Assembly (NCBI RefSeq): GCF_047663525.1
Contig: NC_092590.1
Span: 17,353,501-17,417,500 of the forward strand
Reading direction: 5' to 3'
Source of the DNA: Anas platyrhynchos
Taxonomy: Eukaryota; Chordata; Aves; Anseriformes; Anatidae
DNA length: 64,000 bases
The position numbers were made by a program, and so were the translations under genes. How positions within the stretch are numbered: the stretch's first letter is position 1; each line of letters starts with the position of its first letter. Shown piece by piece: positions 1-11,315 of this stretch. A model generated the notes under the pieces. It was not told the origin of the DNA, did no database searches, and saw nothing but the letters and a program-made list of their open reading frames with translations.

Positions 1-3000
1 GTGCCGGCCCAGTACTGCGGCCTGCTGCTCCCGCTGTCCCGCTGTCTCCAAGCCGTGATCGAGAGACAGAAGCAAACAGAAGGGCAAGAGGACAGCGAGA
101 AGCCTGATGCTGCCCAGGGGCAAGGTGAGAGCAGAAAGTGCCCCAGCAACGTGTGCCGGGCTCGGCCAGGGGCTCCCTCCCAGCTGCATGGGGGCGTCGA
201 AGGTGCGAGGGGCTGGGGGCGAGGTGCTCAGGGGCTCACCCTGCCTTTCTTCCTCCTTGCAGACAAGACGCCCACGCCACAGGCGCTCCTGGTTCAGCTG
301 CTGGTGAGTAGCGGGGCCGCGGGGAAAGAGCTTTTCTGGCCAGGGGCAGGGGGAGGTGCTGGGGCAGGGCTGCTTTTGCTTTTTGGAGTCGAGCTCCCTG
401 GTGGGAGAAGCCGCGTCCCCGGCGGAAGGAGTGAGCCCGTCTCTCTCTGTCCTCACCTAGGTGGTGGCGGCTTCTGCTGGGTGCGGAGAATGCGGGGCCG
501 CTGCCCTACAGCTGCTGCAGGCCCTGCAGAGCAGGATCCACAGATCCCTGAGGGACCTGTGGCCCATGCGCATCCCCTGCATGCTGCAGTACCTGGAAGG
601 TAAGGTGCTAGTGTGGAGCGCCGGGCTCAGGAGAGCTGGAGGGGGCAGGAAAAGAGCCTCCCTCCCAGCACGGCGGAGGGGAACCGCTGCCGTCCCCCTT
701 CCGGGCAGCCAGCGTGGAGGCTGGGATCTGCTGGGATCGGCTTGCCCCTGGGGTCTGCAGCCTGGCAAGAGCTGTGGTGCAGGCAGTCTGAGGCCCTGTC
801 AAGCCTGGGACTTGTGGGGGTCTGGGCTCCCAGGGAAGGAGAGCGCGGAACTCTTCCCTGGTGCTGGCTCAAGTGACAGCGAGGGATTTTGCTTCCTCTT
901 GCTTTGCAGAGCATCCAGAGGGCTCCCTGGACTCCGAAGAGTGGCAGTGCTATCTGCTTAAGGTACAGCATCCCCGGGGGTGAGGCTGCGGGCAGTTGTG
1001 CCCCCGCCGCTCCTGTGCAAGGCCCGGGCAAAGGGCGAGACAACATTGGCCTCCTGTCGTGTTCCCCCCCAGTTCCTGACGGAGTCAGCGGAGGAGATGC
1101 AGGAGGACCAGCCATGGATCGTGTGCCTGAGCCGGGAGCTGAGCCAGCAGCTGAGCAGCTCCTCCAGCAGCAAGGAGGACAAGGTTTGTTCCCTGCCTGC
1201 GCCCTCCTGGCAGCACAGCCCGGGGCACCCGGCTCCGGGGCTGGGGCTGAAGGAGCGCGTTCCCGTGCGGGCTGTCGGCACCGCTCCCCCTGCCCTCGCC
1301 CCAAAGGTGCTTCCCTCCGCTACCACGGCTCGGGCTCGGGCTCTTCTCTTGCAGGAGTTCCTGTACCGGGCTCTCGGCACGGTGCTGGCCTCTTGTCGGC
1401 GGCTCACCCACGTCCAAGGGCAGCTGCTGAAATACTTGAAAGAAACGGATGCCACCAGGCCGTGTGACAAACAGGTGAAGGTTCCTCTCCCTCTCCTGCC
1501 CCCGCTCTGCCCAGTGTCCCCATGTCCCTGCTCCGGACCTTTTCCATTTCCTGGGAGCTGCCGTTTCCCTCGGGCAATGTCCTGCCTTGCCGTCGTACGC
1601 GTGCCAGAGCTCACTCCCATTTCTCCGTCATTGCAGGGAATAGCTTCCGTGGTCTCCTACGCTGCTGAGCGCCACTTCTACGTGGCCCTGGATGCAATGA
1701 GCATGGTCCGCAAGGCGCTCATCAAATTCGGCAGACGGCAAAGGGTAATGGCTGCAGGCTTTGAGTGTTCGGCCTTCTCTTGCCCTCTTTTCACTTCCCG
1801 AACGGTGGTGGCCGAGTCGTGGCACCCACGTTGCACTTGTCCCTCCCGGCAGAGCTACCTAAGACGCCTGCCCCCTGCAGAAAGCTGAGGGCCAGGAGCC
1901 CTGTGAGCTGTGGCTGGCTCTGCCCCTAGCCTGGGGGCCACGGGCAAGCCTTCCACGGCCAGCACACCCCTGACGGGCACGGGCTGCTCGCCTCAGGGCA
2001 GGACCGGGACAAACTCCTTCAGATGCTTTTCCACGGCCCTGCACAGCCGAGCCAGACAGCTCCCTCACAGCCCCGCTCCCCAGCCCCACAAATTGGCGGC
2101 GGCCCGGGGCACAGCAGGGCATCGGACTGACATCTCGGGGCATCTTTGTCAACACAGCTGCCGGACAGGGAGCGGAGACATCAGGCCACATGGGCTGCAG
2201 TCATGCTTACCTATGGCAAGATTGCACTGCGTGCGCCCAAGGCAGAACTGCTGGACTGCGTGGAGAAATGCATCCTGGCCAACATCCTGGAGCTCTTCCA
2301 TGCCTGCAGAACAAAGGTAGGGGCGTGGGGCACAGAGGAAGGAGCAGGGAGGGCTGGGTGCCCCCACGTGCCGAGATGGACGGCCTCTTTCTGAGCGTCC
2401 CCTGCGTGCTTTGTCCTGAACGTCCAGCCCCAGCCCCGAAGAAGCCCTCGCCCGTGCTCCTCTCCCAGCTCTCCAAGCAGTTCAACTGGTGTTTTTCTCT
2501 CTCCGGTCTCAGGAGCTGCAGCACAAGCTCGCCCTGGTGAACAGTATCCAGGAGGTCACCCGTGCCATCCAGGTTGTGGACACCAAGCAGAGATTCAGGC
2601 TCTGCAAGAAGCCGGAGGTGCTGAACGTCCTGCTGGTGAGTGCCTGGAGCTGGGGCTGCCCGCAGGGGAGGCAGCTTTTCCCGGAGGTCTCCAGCGGCCA
2701 CCCCCCAGCTCCTCGTCCCCAGCTGCTGGGCCCTGGGGCGCTGGCACTCGGTGGCTCCGTGGTGGCCGTGGGGATGAAGGGGCTGGTGCGGGCCCCTCCG
2801 TGCCCCTGCCCACCCTGAGTGCGTCTCTCTGGGCCTTGCAGGACCTGATGAGGGAGGATGGCTGCGACAGCCCTGTGTCCCGAGTGCATCTCAAGGTGCT
2901 TCGGCTGCTGGAGCAGTTGAGGTGAGCTCTGTGCCCCAGGCTGGGGGGGCCGGCTCTGGGGCTCAAACCCAGCTGGCATTTGGGCCACTCTGGAGACAGC

Positions 3001-6000
3001 TGGTAAAGCCCCTCACTGTTTTACTGTTTTCTCCCCCTTTTTCTGCATCCAGCAAGCTGGAGCCTCGCGTGGACTGGGAGAAGAGGTGCTCCCAGGTGGC
3101 CGTGTGCTGCTGGAGAGTCCTGTCGTGCCCTCCTGCGGACACAGAGCTGCAGGTACCTGCCAGCCCTTCCCTGCACACCTCTCCGTCGGGATCGCACCTC
3201 AGCGCTCCCTGTGCTCTGGCAGCTGCCGCGGTGCTGAACCTCAGTCCTCCTTTCCCGCTTTCAGCCTCTGCAAGCGTCGTGTGAGGAAGCTCTGGGCCAG
3301 CTGATGTCAGCCTTCCTCCAAGCGGAAGGCACCTCCCGCGCCTTCGCGGACATGGTCTCGGTGAGTAGCCGTGGGGCAGAGCTGGGGCCTTCGGGGATGC
3401 TCCGAGGGGGATCCGTTCCCTGCTGCGATGCCAGGGCAGGCAAAGGAACGGGCCCCGCGGGAGGCAGAGCCAAGAGCCAGGCTGGCACAGGGAGATGCCG
3501 GTGGGGAAACGGCTCCTGGGGGAGGGCAGGGGGGTGGCAGTGCCGGTGCTTGGCGGGGCTGGGGCCACGCGGAGCCCCAGGGCAGGGGCCAGGAGAGGAG
3601 GGAGGGAGGCAGAGAGGGGTGGCGGGGGGAGAAAGAAGGACGCCCGTCACGAGACACGTCTGCTCCACCCCAGGTCTTGCTGCACCAACTCACCTCAAGG
3701 AACGCGTGGCAGCAAGAGAGGGCCCTGCAGCTCTGCGCCCAGCTGCTGGGCACTTACGAAGAGCTCTTCAAGTGCTCGGTGAGTACGAGCCCCGCGTGCC
3801 CCATTCCCTCTCCCTGCTGGCCACGGCCCGGGGAGGCGAGCAGGCACTGGGCTGCCTGCGACCTTCCTCCTGCCTCTCGCCCCCACAGAGGGAACTCGCC
3901 TGCTCGGGCTTCGGCTCCTTGCTCGGTGTGCTGGGGCCTCTGCTGAGCGACTCCCAGGCCGCGTCCCGGCGGAGGGCAGGGGCCTGCCTCAGCTGCCTTC
4001 TCCGGATCCAAGGTGAGGAAAGCGGGTTCTTCCTGGCCCCCAGCAGCCCCATCTTCTCTTCCTTCCCTGCCCAGCGAGGCCACTGCTCCCCATCCCCCTC
4101 TGTGCGTGTCTGGGCCCAGAGATTCAGTTCCCCTAACCAGGACTCCCTTCTCTCACAGCTTGTGGCCTGGCGAGGGCTCGGAGAGTGGTGCTCCAAGTGC
4201 CCCACTTGCATCAGGGCATCAGGGATCTGTGTGAGAGGCTGGACACCGTGGAGGACGGGCCTCTGCGTGAGGACCGTGCCGAAATAGCGAAGGTAACTGG
4301 CTCCAGAGAGTGGGGTGGGGTCCCAGTGCCTTTGTCAGGAGGTGCGTTTTGCACGCAGGGAAACAAGACGAGAGGAGATGGTTCTAAGCCTCTCCGCTGC
4401 AGGAAGTACGAAAAACAGCGTGTGCACAGAGGAGTGTGCCCCGAGTGCCCTCTCAATGACCAGTGAGCTGCGGAGCTCAGAGGCCCCTCGCGTCTCCTTT
4501 CTGTCCGAAAGAGCTGGAGCAGAGCCGTGACAGTCTCTCCTCTCTCTCCAGGATGTTTGCCAGTACCTCCCCCAGGGACAGGCCAGGAGCTTCATGGACT
4601 CCATCACGAAGACCTTCTCGTGCACTAACCAGCAGCGTGCACGAGCAGCTGGCGACTGGCTGATCGCATTCCTGGAGACACGAGGAAACGAAATATACCC
4701 AGAGGTACGGGAGACACTTGTTCCCCTCGGCCTTGACTTTTCTCTGCTGGCTGTCGTGCTGCGCCTCGTGTGGACTGAAGAAACGCAGCCCGAGCGCGGG
4801 GCTGAGGGGACCGCACAGGCAAAGGATACGCTGAAGTGTTCCCTCTCGCCCCTTTCCTTGCAGGTGCCTGAATTCATGAAGATCCTGTGGGAGGCCAGGC
4901 ACACCGTGCAGCAGAGCCCCCTCAAGGACCTCTTCTTCAAGGCACTCTGTCTCCTGGCCGGCTTCCGCAGCCAGGCTGTGGTGGACACCCTCCTCCAGAC
5001 AGAATCGCCCTCAGAGAGGTATGTGCGCTCCCCCTTGCCCCTCCGTGGCCACCAAACAGCAACCCCACGGCTTGCCTGCAGTGGGGGGATCCAGGGAAGC
5101 AGCAGGTCCCATTCCTCCCCCAGAAGCCTGAGCTCTGCGAGATCGGGCGCTCGTGTCTCTGGGGAAGCAGGCATCGTGTGCCCTGCTGCTGGCGAGGAGA
5201 GCGTTTGGCCTCTGGGGAGGGAGGGCACCAGGGGTCCCAGAGGACAGGGCTCACAGGTGAACGTCTGTTTGCTTGCAGAGACGAGCGGCTCTGGAGGAGC
5301 CTGGGCAGCAGCGACCTCGGGCCTAAGGTGCTGTATCACTTAATTTGGACACTGAACGAGGCATCTGAAGGCAGGTGTCGGCTCACGGTTGCTGCTCAAC
5401 CGCTGGATCATCTCAAGGTATGCTCGTCAGCAGGAGCATCTCTACAGCTTCCCACCTGCTTTCTCACTTAGCTCAGCAGGGTGAGGGAGTTGGGGGTCAC
5501 CCCAAGGTGTGAGACTTGCAGGCAGGAAGAGTCCCCCAGGGGGACAGGGGCACCACCAGGCTGGTGGGAAAGGCGGTGTTTAACAGGTTGTTTTGGCTCA
5601 CATTTTCCTGCAGCTCCTCTGTGCCATCTGTGAGGTGATGTCTGCTCTGCTGACCACGAGGGAAACCCGGGACGTGCTTGTTTGCCTCTTTTTCGCCCTC
5701 CTGAAGCGGGTCAGCATGGAACTGGGGACATTGGTGCTGTTTCCCCCCCTGAGTCTTCCGGCAGAAATCTTCAAGGAAACGGAAGAAGAGGAGCTGGTGT
5801 GGGGGTAAGGAGCAGCAGGGGCAGAGAACGGGGGGCTTCAGTTCCCCAGCCAGGCATATTTGTTCGTGATGCTGAGGGAGCCAAAGGGCTGCCCTGTTTC
5901 CCAGGTGTGGAAATTTCTGAGGGTTTTCTGTGGGTTTTCGTTCGCCAGACCCTACAGCGCTGCTCTGGAACAAGTGCTGGGAAGACTCCTGGACGAGAGG

Positions 6001-8339
6001 TGGCAGCGGGTGCTCTGGAATCATCGAGTGTGGCCGTCCCTGGACGTGCCTCAGTGGCACTGCAACGCCGTGCAGCTCCTGACCAGGTGAGAGCCCAGTG
6101 CTGCATCTCACCTCCCCCCGGGAAGCAGCCGCAGGACCCTTCCCATGTGCCTGGGGAGCTCTCCTGGGAGGCAGGGCAGCGCCTGCACCGCAGCAGGGGA
6201 CGTTTCGGGCCGCGGCCCGGGGCCTTCCCACCTGACCACGTCACCTGCTTGTGCTCTCTGTGCAGAGTGCTGCTCCGTGCCCAGCTCGTCTCACGTTTGC
6301 TGATAAACAGCTTCATGCTGTGGCTGCACTCCCCCTCGCAAAACCTGCAACTCACGGCGCTGGCTTTCTTCGCAGAGGTGAGGCGGCGCGTGGGGAAGGG
6401 CGGGCTCAGAGGGCTTTTCCAAAGAAACTGCTGCTTGGGGTGTCTCTTCATGGAAGAGACCAGCCCAGGTCCCTTCTCGGCACTGACAGAGCTTTGGCTG
6501 TCTTGTAGGTGGTGAAGGACCCGCCAGCTGAGGGGAAGCATCTCCTGAAGCCCCTGGTGTGGGTCTTCCTGGAGAAGCTGAAGAGTCCGAGCCGTGCTGT
6601 GAAGCAGATGGCAGCGAGAGGCCTGGGCCGTGCTGTCAGTGGCTTGCCCAAGAAGGTGAGGTGCACTTCCCTCTGCTCTGGCTGCAGCCCCCCAGCAGAG
6701 AGCCGGGCAGGGCTGCAGGGCAGTTGGGGAGCCTGGGGCAGAGCAGCACAGGCAGATGGGGGCTTCCCAACAGCCAGGCTGCTCTCCAAGCTCAGCACGC
6801 AGCCTGCGGGGAAACCTCTTGCCAAACGTGCCAGTGCCGTTCGTCACGGGGTTGTGCCGCAGCTGCACCCCCTTGCGAAACAGCAGTGGGGAGAAAGGGT
6901 GGGCATTGCGGGCAGCAGCCGCGAGCAGCTTGTGCGCATCTTTGGCTTCGCAGTTTCGAAGGCACAAGAGGAAGATCGTGAAAGCACTGGGGCGTGAAAT
7001 GGAGAAGGTGGACTGTCCTGGGGTGGCTGCGGAGAGCATGTTGGCCCTGGCAGAAATATTTGCAAAGCAGACGGCGAAGGGCTCGGGCAAGGCCTTCAAA
7101 AGCATCGCCCGCTCCACCAGGAAGTTCTTCGATGCCGTGAGTGAACCTACTTTTCTGCCACTTGTCCGAGGGGTGTGGGGTGGGCGGGGGCCTGCCTGTG
7201 CTGCGTGGAGGTGCTCCTGCAGGCAACCAGCTGCTGGGGCCCCTCTCTCTCTGCTGCGGGTGGGACGCAGCGAGGGCCCCGGCGCTCAGGTGCCATTTCT
7301 TAGGGATGGGACGAGGAAGGGACCTTCCACATGGAGGGAAGGGGCCGGAATGAGGTGACCTCGTTCCTAAAGCACCGCTGCCAACAGCGCTGCTCACACG
7401 CCCTCCGTTGTCAGTCCCTGATGCTTCGTTGTTGGAGGGAGGCTGGGAGGAGGTGCCTTCATAACCCAGCTCACAGATGGCTTTCTGGGTTGCAGGAGCA
7501 AAAGGAGCTTCGTTTTGCGGCCTTCCATCTCTACGCGGCCCTGGCTGCTGGCGCCAAGGGCGATCTCACCACGTTCTTCAGAGCAGAAGTGGAGCAGACG
7601 TATGGCAGACTCTTCCTCCACCTCCAGGACCCCAGCTGTGCAGTATCCAGTGTAAGGACCCCCTGAGCTTCTTTGCAATCCCACAGAAAGGCTCCCTGAG
7701 GAGCTGCCTCCCGGGCACGGGAGAAGGAACGACCAAGCACAATGCTCTTTTCCAGGCTTGCAGGATAGCCCTCTACAGATGCGCTCCTTTCGTCGAGCCA
7801 AAGGGGCTGGAGGTGGTCATCAGGAAGTTCATCGGGTGCAGTGGGGCAGAGCTGCAGCGCAATTTCGAATCTTACCTGGTGAGTGAGCCCTGTCCCGGGG
7901 GGATGCTGGGGCCATGGGAGTCGGAGGGCTCGGCAACGAGGCCTCTGTGGCCCAAGCAGAATTCACACCTCCCTGCTCTCCCCCAGGAGACAGCTGCTCC
8001 CGAGCTGCTGAAGAAACTGAAGCACCAGCAGGAGTCACCACAGGAGACGCGCTTCACAGATGCCACTCTCCACGTCCTTGGTGAGAGCCGGGACCGAGCT
8101 CTCTGCTCCGCTCCCACCGGGGCGGCCCAAGGGCTGCCAAGCGCTGCCCCAGCCGCCTTCCCTACGGTGCCCAGGAGGGCACAGCCAGGGGCCATATCTT
8201 GACACTGCTTCTTCTTCCCCACACTACAGAAGCCAGCGTGGAGCACCAAGAGAGCACAACGCATGCTGAAGACATCCCAGAGCATGCAGAAGATCTCTCG
8301 GGGGACACAGAAGACATCCCCGAGCTTGTAGAGGCCTGA
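1..8339 (+). CDS. MROH2B-like: MROH family HEAT-repeat protein, copy A (5' truncated by window edge)
   Basis: This is the 3' two thirds of a maestro heat-like repeat protein gene, entered inside exon 14 at a GTG codon in phase 0. Coding exons: 1-124, 263-303, 461-599, 910-962, 1073-1183, 1355-1474, 1637-1744, 2158-2316, 2513-2635, 2842-2921, 3053-3152, 3265-3360, 3674-3778, 3889-4012, 4159-4292, 4552-4704, 4864-5018, 5279-5417, 5614-5804, 5949-6086, 6266-6377, 6509-6655, 6954-7136, 7496-7651, 7756-7878, 7987-8080, 8230-8339 (TGA). They total 1,105 residues with no stop or frameshift, and all introns are GT-AG. The start carries the family motif VPAQYCGLLLPLSRC. Exons 35-36 carry RGLGRAVSGLPKK followed by FRRHKRK, matching the C-terminal maestro HEAT region. 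Copy A is distinctive in exons 31, 32, 37 and 38, and has the longest intron 36 (359 bp). Exon 21's acceptor (2,157) has a weak pyrimidine tract and is the least certain border. Function is inferred from the family only. Confidence 0.85.
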
Positions 8340-8344
8340 ATAAA
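8339..8344 (+). promoter_or_regulatory. Polyadenylation signal AATAAA of gene A, overlapping the stop codon
   Basis: The stop TGA (8,337-8,339) shares its last A with AATAAA (TGAATAAA). A GT-rich stretch at about 8,386-8,400 fits a downstream cleavage element, so the expected 3' UTR is only about 15-30 nt. Confidence 0.8.
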
Positions 8345-8566
8345 AGTCCAGAGAGCACAGCGGGTGCAGACCGGGTCCTTCCCAGGGTGGTGTTGGTGGG
8401 AGCTGGGGCCGGGCAGCACTGCCTGTGCAAGCCTCTCAGCACTGGTGGGATGGGGAGGGTCATGGCCAAAGCACCAGTACTCTGATCCCCCCCATCCATG
8501 TCCAAATGTAGTCACAAGGCTGGGAAAAACAAGAAAACCTTGAAGAAAACTGGGAGGCCTGTAGCT

Positions 8567-9022
8567 TGTGTAGTCTTTCAGCCGAAAGAAAGAGACAGGT
8601 AGCCTTGAGCTAGCAGAAGCAAGGAAGGTAAGGGATAAAAGGGTCAAAAGAAGAAGGAGAAAGCCAGCTCCAGACTGGTTTTCTGACTAGAGTTACCTTT
8701 TGCTCGTAAAGGGGCATTAACATATGTTAATGTGGGATTTGGTGTCCCTCCCTCCACCGCTGCTCCTTTGTCATGAGCAAACTCAGTGGAGATAGCTTAG
8801 GTGAGCTAAGATAGCCAATCAAAAGTAACCAAAGAGAGGGTTTTCACAAGTTTGCTGCGTATAAATTATGGTGATTGGAGTCAGAGGCGTGCTTGCTTTG
8901 AGAAAGATCGCCAAGCACCTGACTCTGCAGAGTTATAGGATTCCTTATTGAATTAAAGGGCCTTCGTGTGGATTCTGACTCGGTGTGCCTATTGGCGCGG
9001 GCACGAACCTACGGACTACACA
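8567..9022 (+). mobile_element. Solo-LTR-like element, copy 1
   Basis: The 456-bp element is bounded by the perfect 9-bp inverted repeat TGTGTAGTC...GACTACACA, i.e. TG...CA ends. It has a TATAAATT box at 8,860-8,867 and an ATTAAA signal at 8,952-8,957, in the order expected for U3-R-U5 of an endogenous retroviral LTR on the + strand. No internal retroviral sequence or second LTR is nearby, so it would be a solo LTR. I see no clear target-site duplication, so the element could be old or its ends slightly different. It lies 223 bp past the poly(A) signal of gene A. Only this copy keeps the TATA box: the other three read TACAGATT there. Confidence 0.6.
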
Positions 9023-10044
9023 AACACGGCCTGGGGCAGAAAGAAAAGCAAAACGGGGGCAGCTGAAGGCGGCTGGGAAGGCAGCTGGGGAAACTGGGCT
9101 GGGGCAGGAAAACAGAGGTGAAATGTTGCACGCTGTAGCTCAACACCAGTCTCTGTGCACTGGTTTGGGGGCCCAATGTGGAGATGAAGTCATCAGCTGT
9201 CTCTGGGGGGCTCAAAATGAGCCTTGTTTGGCTGGTTTTCAGGCTCAGCAATGCAGGCAGAGTCCTGTGGGTTTCGGCCTTTAGAGGAGGCTCGTTGGGC
9301 AGCTGTGGGCGGCTTGAAAAGGGAGACCAGCTGCTGTGTTTTGTGGGCTCAGCCAGGCTCATTTGTCCACTTTGGGCGCTCGCACACGGAGAGTAAGCAG
9401 CGCGTTTTGGGGGCTGGGAATCGAGCCCAGTGCCAGTGTACTCCGGCTCAGAAACCCAACCCAGCGGCTGCTTTGGGGCCAAGCCCTCGGCCAGGCCAGA
9501 CGGCCTGTGTTACTATGTATACAGTGCACAGTTGGGGCAGCTGGGGCATTCACATTTCAGCTCTGACAGCCATCGAGTTGCCCAGGCTGTTTGGACAAGC
9601 CCCAGCTGTAATTCCCTGCAGGCAGCTAATGACACGCACAACGCAGCCGGTCAGCGTTCACACCACGTGCGAGCACAGCACCAAGATGAAGACCGACCGT
9701 CGTGACACAGGGGGCCGGGATCAGGAACAGGGGCCGGGCCTCGCCGCGCAGCTGCCACCTGCACGGCTCCGCCTGGCGGGTGTGAGGCAGCCCCTCAGCG
9801 CCCTTCCCGAGGAGACCGTTACATGGCCGTTAGGTGGCGGTGACAGTCGTTACGTGGGCGTTACGGCTGTGAGATGGCCGCTTCTGCCTCAGCTTTTCCC
9901 TTCGTCACCAGAAGAAAGGAGTCTGACACCCAAGGCTGCGGTTCCCCGTGGTCTGAGGGCTGCCAGCCCCGTGACACTTAGCACAGGTGGCTCAGCAGTT
10001 CGTTCCGTTGGCTTGTCAAGGCAAGCAAAGTTTAATCACACGCT
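9023..10044. other. Unassigned 3'-flank / unit-junction sequence
   Basis: No gene or known repeat could be supported here. The stretch up to 9,769 is shared with all units (with deletions in D). The stretch from 9,770 is shared only by junctions A-B, B-C and C-D. Around 9,818-9,880 there is a cluster of short CGTTAC / GGCCGTTA-type repeats. The same content recurs at 25,071-26,092 and 41,122-42,143. Confidence 0.5.
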
Positions 10045-10946
10045 CACAGAATCATCTGGGTTGGAAGAGAGCTCCAAGAGCACCTAGTCCAACCTCTGAC
10101 CTAACACTGACCAGTCCTCCACTAAACCATATCACATAGCTCTACATCTAAACATCTTTTAAAGACCTCCAGGGATGGTGACTCAGCCACCGAGCCCTGG
10201 GGTCACCACTAGTGACCGGCCTCCAACTGGATTCACTCCATTCACCACGACTCTTTGGGCTGGGCTATTCAGCTAGATTTTAGCCCAACGAAGCGTACAC
10301 CAGTCCAAGCCATGAGCAGCCAGTTTCTGGAGGAGAATGCTGTGGGAAATGGCGTCAAAAGCCTTACTGAAGTCGAGATAGACCACAGCCACAGCCTTTC
10401 CCTCGTCCACTAAGCGCGTCACTTTGTCATAGCCGGAGATCAGGTTCGCCAAGCAGGACCTGCCTTTCATAAACCCATGCTGACTGGGCCTGATCTGGGC
10501 CTGCTTGCCCTTTAAGCGCCGTGTGATGACACTCAAGATAATCTGCTCCATGAGCTTCCCCAGCACTGAGGTCACACTGACAGGCCTATAGTTCCGCGGG
10601 TCTGCCCTCCGGCCCTTCTTGTAGATGGGCGTCACATTTGCTAGCCGCCAGTCAGCTGGGACCTCCCCTGATAGCCAGGACTGCTGCTAAGTGATGGGAA
10701 GCGACTTGGCCAGCTCTTCTGCCAGTTCTCTCAGTACCCTCAGGTGGATCCTATCTGGCCCCTTTGACTTCCATACATCTAAGTGCCGTAGCAGGTCGCC
10801 AACCATTTCCTTGTGGATTATGAGGGCCACATTCTGCTCCCCATCCCCTGCCACAAAGTCAGAGGGCTGGGTACCCAAGAGAACCACTGGTCTTGTCGCT
10901 GAAGACTGAGGCAAAGAAGGCATTAAGCACCTCAGCCTTTTCCTCA
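10045..10946 (-). mobile_element. CR1 LINE fragment, internally deleted (junction A-B)
   Basis: On the minus strand, the reading around 10,635-10,273 gives CR1 reverse transcriptase, with TPIYKKGRRADPRNYRPVS, SQHGFMKGRSCL and YLDFSKAFDAISHS. Upstream (10,946-10,690) are EEKAEVLNAFFASVFSD and LAEELAKS, also typical of CR1 ORF2. After HGLDWCTLRWAK the element jumps to VNGVNPVGGRSLV, then to the last codons (SPSLEVFKRCLDVELCDMV) and the 3' UTR near 10,200-10,045. The region with the catalytic DD motif and about 1 kb of ORF2 is missing. It is 5' truncated and cannot be functional. On the + strand it abuts an MROH-derived segment. Confidence 0.9.
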
Positions 10947-10947
10947 G

Positions 10948-11315
10948 TGGGGGCTTCCCTATGGCCAGCCTGCTCTCCAAGCTCAGCACGCAGCCTGTGG
11001 GGAAACCTCCTGCCAAACGTGCCAGTGCCGTTCGTCACGGGGTTGTGCCGCAGCTGCACCCCCTTGCGAAACAGAAGTGGAGAGAAAGAGTGGGCATTGC
11101 GGGCAGCAGCCGCGAGCAGCTTGTGCGCATCTTTGGCTTCGCAGTTTCGAAGGCACATGAGGCAGACCATGGAAGCACTGGGGCGTGAAATGGAGAAGGT
11201 GAACTATCCAGAGGTGGCTGCGGAGAGCATGTTGGCGCTGGCAGAAATACTTGGAAAGCTGATGGCGAATGGCTTGGGTGAGGCCTTCAGAAGAATAGCC
11301 TGCTTCTCCAGCTGA
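10948..11315 (+). pseudogene. Stray copy of MROH intron 35 and exon 36 (junction A-B)
   Basis: This segment is highly similar to the 3' part of intron 35 plus exon 36 of the complete genes (compare 6,760-7,113). The exon-like part starts after an AG at 11,146 with FRRHMRQTMEALGREMEKV and stays open to a TGA at 11,313-11,315. It therefore lacks the exon's last ~20 codons and its donor site. It sits after a CR1 and about 750 bp before the ATG of gene B. It is most simply a remnant of an older, rearranged MROH copy. Confidence 0.8.

Noticed and set aside
1858-1980. Possible extra exon (KAEGQEPCELWLALP...) inside intron 20
   Set aside because: It has an acceptor-like AG but runs into a TGA with no donor. 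Skipping it gives a continuous protein of the expected length.
5904-5948. Alternative acceptor 45 bp upstream of exon 33
   Set aside because: Using the AG before GTGTGGAAATTT adds a whole 45 bp but requires a phase-0 donor, whereas exon 32 ends in phase 2 at a good GTAAGG.
9224-10087. 287-codon + strand open frame in the 3' flank, repeated in B and C
   Set aside because: It spans the unit junction and runs into the CR1 3' end. It has no recognisable domain and is lost in D.
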